A stretch of DNA of 9,607 nt from Bacteroidales bacterium UBA1077 (lineage in GTDB: Bacteria; Bacteroidota; Bacteroidia; Bacteroidales; UBA932): assembly GCA_002314195.1 (NCBI GenBank), contig DCCQ01000142.1:1-9607 (forward strand), read 5' to 3'. The position numbers and the translations under genes were made by a program. The notes under the pieces were generated by a model, which worked only from the letters and a program-made list of their open reading frames with translations, was not told the DNA's origin and did no database searches. Below are positions 7,319-9,607 of the stretch, one piece after another; within the stretch, counting starts at the first letter, position 1; the number at the start of each line of letters is the position of its first letter.

Positions 7319-8383
7319 ATGTTTTCATTCAGGACAACGGCGCTGGAGGATCAGCTGGACAAGGCATTGCTGGACGGGAGGGTCGGATGTTTCTGCACAC
7401 AAAATTGCTGGGACACGGCGCGAGGGAGATACATGTACGACCTGTTCACGGAACGCGGCAACCTGAAGGCGCTGTTCAGTCCTATCGGTGCCGAATTGAC
7501 TCCAGGAACGAACCACATCTCATTCGACGAGGATGCGCTGAAAGACCTTGACGCGATTGTAGTGGAGATCCAGGACGCTGGCTCAAGGTACTTCAACTAC
7601 ACGAAAGACGTGTTCCACCTGATGGAAGTGCTGGCGAATATGGGAGATGCCCCGGCGCTGTACATCGTTGACCACATCAACCCGGCCGGAAGAATCGTGG
7701 AAGGCTCCATGCCAACGGGTACAATTGAGCCGCACACTCCTAAAATCGCGCATAGGCACGGCCTCACCATCGGAGAACTCTGTTATCTCTGGTACAACGA
7801 AATCGGAGCCTCTTTTGCCCTGCACGTAATCTCGGCGCTGGCCAATGATTCCACACACCAGCTCCTTCCATGGACGATTGCTCCGGCCTCCGATATTCCA
7901 GGAATGTTCACCAGCGAGATGTACAGCGGCGGAGGCCTCTGGAACAACACGACCATCACCCCTGCAATCGGAACGGCAAGGCCCTACGAGTATCTCGGAG
8001 CCCCATTCATCCGCCACAACCGACTCGACATACTTCCGGCGCCATCAGGAGTTCTTATGCGTCCGTGTTCGTTCACACCGTCCACAGGACGCTACGAAGG
8101 TCAGCGTTGCAACGGCTATCAGATAATGCTGCAGCCCGGCACCGAATACCACTCCATTCTCCACACCCTGCAACTTATGAGGTATTTCACCGAAAGATAT
8201 TCCCAGTTCGAACTTCTGGAAGGTTTCGAATCGAAAATCGCCGATCCGGACATGATGAGTTACATCAAAGGCGAGATTCCGTTTCAAGACCTTCGCGAAC
8301 ACGTCAAACTGGAGGAACAGAAGTGGATCCGAAAAGCGAAGCGTTACAGTCTTTACAATGACCAACCGTATCGCATAAAATAA
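7319..8383 (+). CDS. divergent DUF1343 / NamZ-family protein without signal peptide
   Basis: The family includes Bacillus NamZ (YbbC), a secreted exo-beta-N-acetylmuramidase that removes MurNAc from peptidoglycan ends. Family stretches seen are EIQDAGSRYFNY (83-94), DHINPAG (118-124; usually DRPNP-G), RHGLTIGEL (146-154), a SDIPGM segment (191-196), GTARPYEYLGAPF (218-230) and a C-terminal FTP...GQ...G block (252-267). At 354 residues it is short for the family. The N terminus lacks a signal peptide, suggesting a cytoplasmic protein. After LFSP (52-55) the usual PEHG stretch, thought to hold the catalytic glutamate, and the following loop seem shortened and replaced. Three cysteines cluster near the N terminus (24, 26, 30). 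The pairing with glmM suggests a role in amino-sugar or wall recycling, but the activity is uncertain and no symbol is given. Confidence 0.75.
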   Translation: MFSFRTTALEDQLDKALLDGRVGCFCTQNCWDTARGRYMYDLFTERGNLKALFSPIGAELTPGTNHISFDEDALKDLDAIVVEIQDAGSRYFNYTKDVFHLMEVLANMGDAPALYIVDHINPAGRIVEGSMPTGTIEPHTPKIAHRHGLTIGELCYLWYNEIGASFALHVISALANDSTHQLLPWTIAPASDIPGMFTSEMYSGGGLWNNTTITPAIGTARPYEYLGAPFIRHNRLDILPAPSGVLMRPCSFTPSTGRYEGQRCNGYQIMLQPGTEYHSILHTLQLMRYFTERYSQFELLEGFESKIADPDMMSYIKGEIPFQDLREHVKLEEQKWIRKAKRYSLYNDQPYRIK

Positions 8384-8408
8384 GGTTCAGCGAACATATT
8401 CCACCTCT

Positions 8409-8451
8409 AAGCCTCCGGCAATGGATTCATTCCCATTGCCGGAGGCTTTCT
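8409..8451 (+). terminator. rho-independent-type terminator after the NamZ-like gene
   Basis: A perfect 16-base-pair inverted repeat, 8409-8424 with 8433-8448, encloses an 8-base loop. The stem is GC-rich in the middle (GCCTCCGGC) and is followed by TTTC and then T-rich sequence. It begins 25 bases after the stop of the NamZ-like gene. The downstream T tract is short, so efficiency is uncertain, but the stem is the strongest hairpin in the window. The opposite side lacks a matching T tract, so it probably serves mainly the + strand. Confidence 0.8.
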
Positions 8452-8473
8452 GCCTTATATCAACATCCCAGGG

Positions 8474-8492
8474 CACTGAGCCTGTCGAAGTG
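8474..8492. repeat. REP-like element (CACTGAGCCTGTCGAAGTG)
   Basis: The 19-base sequence has arms CACT (8474-8477) and AGTG (8489-8492), then facing GA/GA positions that could form tandem sheared G-A pairs, and a small inner loop. From memory, the core CTGAGC(C/T)TGTCGAAG recurs as an extragenic palindrome in many bacterial genomes and metagenomes, including Bacteroidota. Only one copy is present here, so repetition cannot be shown. The surrounding spacer (8449-8649) holds no gene, tRNA or promoter I can support. Confidence 0.5.
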
Positions 8493-8640
8493 ACTTCCCA
8501 GCCAACGTACCCAACCACTCCTCCATCCACTTTGGTACACCAGAGCCGCCGTCCCGGTACCGAATCTCCGCATAATCTCACAAGCGAGGAGCCGACCATC
8601 CCGGAATTATGACAAAACTTGCGGAATATTTCTAAACAAC

Positions 8641-8650
8641 TAATGCATTA
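8641..8650. promoter_or_regulatory. perfect palindrome TAATGCATTA at the recombinase start
   Basis: A 10-base perfect palindrome ends on the first base of the recombinase start codon. Its position would suit an operator or a recombinase-binding half-site, but short AT-rich palindromes also arise by chance and no second copy was noticed in the window. No Bacteroidota-type promoter (TTTG ... TAnnTTTG) could be placed convincingly upstream. Confidence 0.2.
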
Positions 8651-9597
8651 TGTCAAAAAGAAAGGATTCACTCAAGACAGAAAGGTTGACCGTTTTGGAC
8701 TACATGGAACGGCAGATCAACGCAATGAAAACCATGAACAGACTGGGGACAGCCCGCAACTACTCCAGAGCCAGAAACAGCCTACGCACTTTTCTTGATG
8801 GTCATGACGTCTCTTTCAGAAGGATGGACGAAAGTCTAATCATGAGTTATAACAACTGGCTTGAGCGCAGAGGCGTGGTCAAGAACACCATCTCATTTTA
8901 TATGAGAATCTTGAGGGCGATTTACAACAAAGCGGTCAAGGACTGTATCGCTAAACAGAACTCCCCCTTCAAAAATGTTTACACAGGCATTGACAACACC
9001 CGCAAAAGAGCGCTGGACGAGAATGTCATCAAGATTCTAATGATGCTTGACCTCAAGGACTCCCCCACGCTGGCACTGACCAGAGACATATTCATATTCA
9101 GTTATTGCATGCGTGGAATGTCGTTTGTCGACATCGCGTTTCTTCGCAGGCAGAACTTTGACGGGAATTACATCTCCTATCGCAGGAAAAAGACAGGGCA
9201 ACGCCTGACTGTTTTGGTGGAGCCATGCATCGCCCGCATCATCAGACGCTATGCTGAATCTTCCGAGGGCTGCCCCTACATATTCCCAATCATTTCATCA
9301 GACAATCCCGAAGATGCATACCGACAGTACCAAACAGCGCTGGGCTACCATAACCGTAAGCTCAAGGAACTTGCGAAAAGAGCGAATGTGAATCTGCCGC
9401 TGTCATCTTACTGGGCAAGGCACACTTGGGCTACAGTCGCGAGAAACCATAATATTCCCGTCTCAGTGATAGGAGCCGCGATGGGGCACTCTTCAGAAAA
9501 GACGACTTTGATCTATCTGGCTTCGTTGGAAAACTCGGTGATTGACAAGGCTAACCGGCTTGTTATCGGGAGTATAAACAAGATGGTTTCTCCATAA
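8650..9597 (+). CDS. tyrosine recombinase / site-specific integrase
   Basis: A 315-residue phage-integrase-family enzyme that would cut and rejoin DNA at specific sites through a 3'-phosphotyrosine. It has a SAM-like core-binding domain (about 12-100, with the family pattern of a Tyr/Arg-rich first helix) and a catalytic domain (about 115-305). Likely catalytic residues are Arg155 (SYCMRGMS), Lys180 or Lys181 (RRKKTGQ), Arg257-His258 (SYWARHTWA), His280 (MGHSS) and nucleophile Tyr289 (TTLIYLA). The HxxR histidine position holds Tyr254, as is common in Bacteroidota recombinases. There is no N-terminal AP2-like arm domain, so it is of the short class that includes DNA invertases and integrases of mobile elements. 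Codon use (AGA, AAA, more A/T third bases) differs from the genes upstream, suggesting transfer. The stop lies 10 bases before the window end, so its targets cannot be seen. Confidence 0.93.
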   Translation: MSKRKDSLKTERLTVLDYMERQINAMKTMNRLGTARNYSRARNSLRTFLDGHDVSFRRMDESLIMSYNNWLERRGVVKNTISFYMRILRAIYNKAVKDCIAKQNSPFKNVYTGIDNTRKRALDENVIKILMMLDLKDSPTLALTRDIFIFSYCMRGMSFVDIAFLRRQNFDGNYISYRRKKTGQRLTVLVEPCIARIIRRYAESSEGCPYIFPIISSDNPEDAYRQYQTALGYHNRKLKELAKRANVNLPLSSYWARHTWATVARNHNIPVSVIGAAMGHSSEKTTLIYLASLENSVIDKANRLVIGSINKMVSP

Positions 9598-9607
9598 GAG
9601 ACATTAA

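Noticed and set aside
8387..8599. 70-residue minus-strand open frame in the spacer before the recombinase
   Set aside because: It runs through the terminator stem and the REP-like element and resembles no family known to me.
8551..8600. Possible tRNA remnant or attachment site (CCGGTACCGAATCTCC)
   Set aside because: It faintly resembles a T-arm, but no acceptor stem, anticodon arm or direct repeat could be built around it.
1..9607. A new multi-gene defence or biosynthetic system, CRISPR array or rRNA/tRNA genes
   Set aside because: All of the main open frames belong to known families, and no repeat-spacer pattern or structural RNA was found.

Overview
The window reads as chromosomal DNA of a member of the Bacteroidales (Bacteroidota), probably a gut or rumen species of moderately high GC. 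The grounds are the V-type ATPase operon of the compact A-B-D-I-K kind, A-rich leaders without convincing Shine-Dalgarno sequences, the protein families present, and a tyrosine recombinase of the type common in that phylum. All convincing genes lie on the + strand. The genus cannot be fixed from this window.

Region 1 (1-5770) is most of a V-type (A/V-family) rotary ATPase operon. It holds the catalytic subunit A (its first ~63 residues lie before the window), the nucleotide-binding subunit B, the rotor stalk D, the membrane stator I, and the proteolipid K. A/B, B/D and D/I overlap by 11, 1 and 8 bases, so they are probably translationally coupled. K sits behind a separate 24-base A-rich leader, which fits a ring subunit needed in many copies. 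The K protein carries every residue of the Enterococcus hirae Na+ site, so the enzyme probably moves Na+. Subunit A carries a P-loop cysteine and a C-terminal-domain cysteine that match the redox pair of eukaryotic V-ATPases.

Region 2 (5771-8383) starts with an 83-base spacer holding a long imperfect hairpin. A GlmM-type phosphohexosamine mutase follows, and 7 bases later a divergent DUF1343/NamZ-family protein with no signal peptide. GlmM makes GlcN-1-P for UDP-GlcNAc and peptidoglycan. The NamZ-like partner may act in amino-sugar or cell-wall recycling, but its active site looks altered.

Region 3 (8384-9607) has a strong hairpin terminator closing the NamZ-like gene, a short REP-like element, about 150 bases with nothing recognisable, and a tyrosine recombinase that looks compositionally different from the housekeeping genes. 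It may mark the edge of an accessory or phase-variable region beyond the window.

I found no clear new multi-gene system. The items most worth a second look are the altered NamZ-like protein beside glmM, the cysteine pair in subunit A, the hairpin before glmM, and the recombinase at the right edge.
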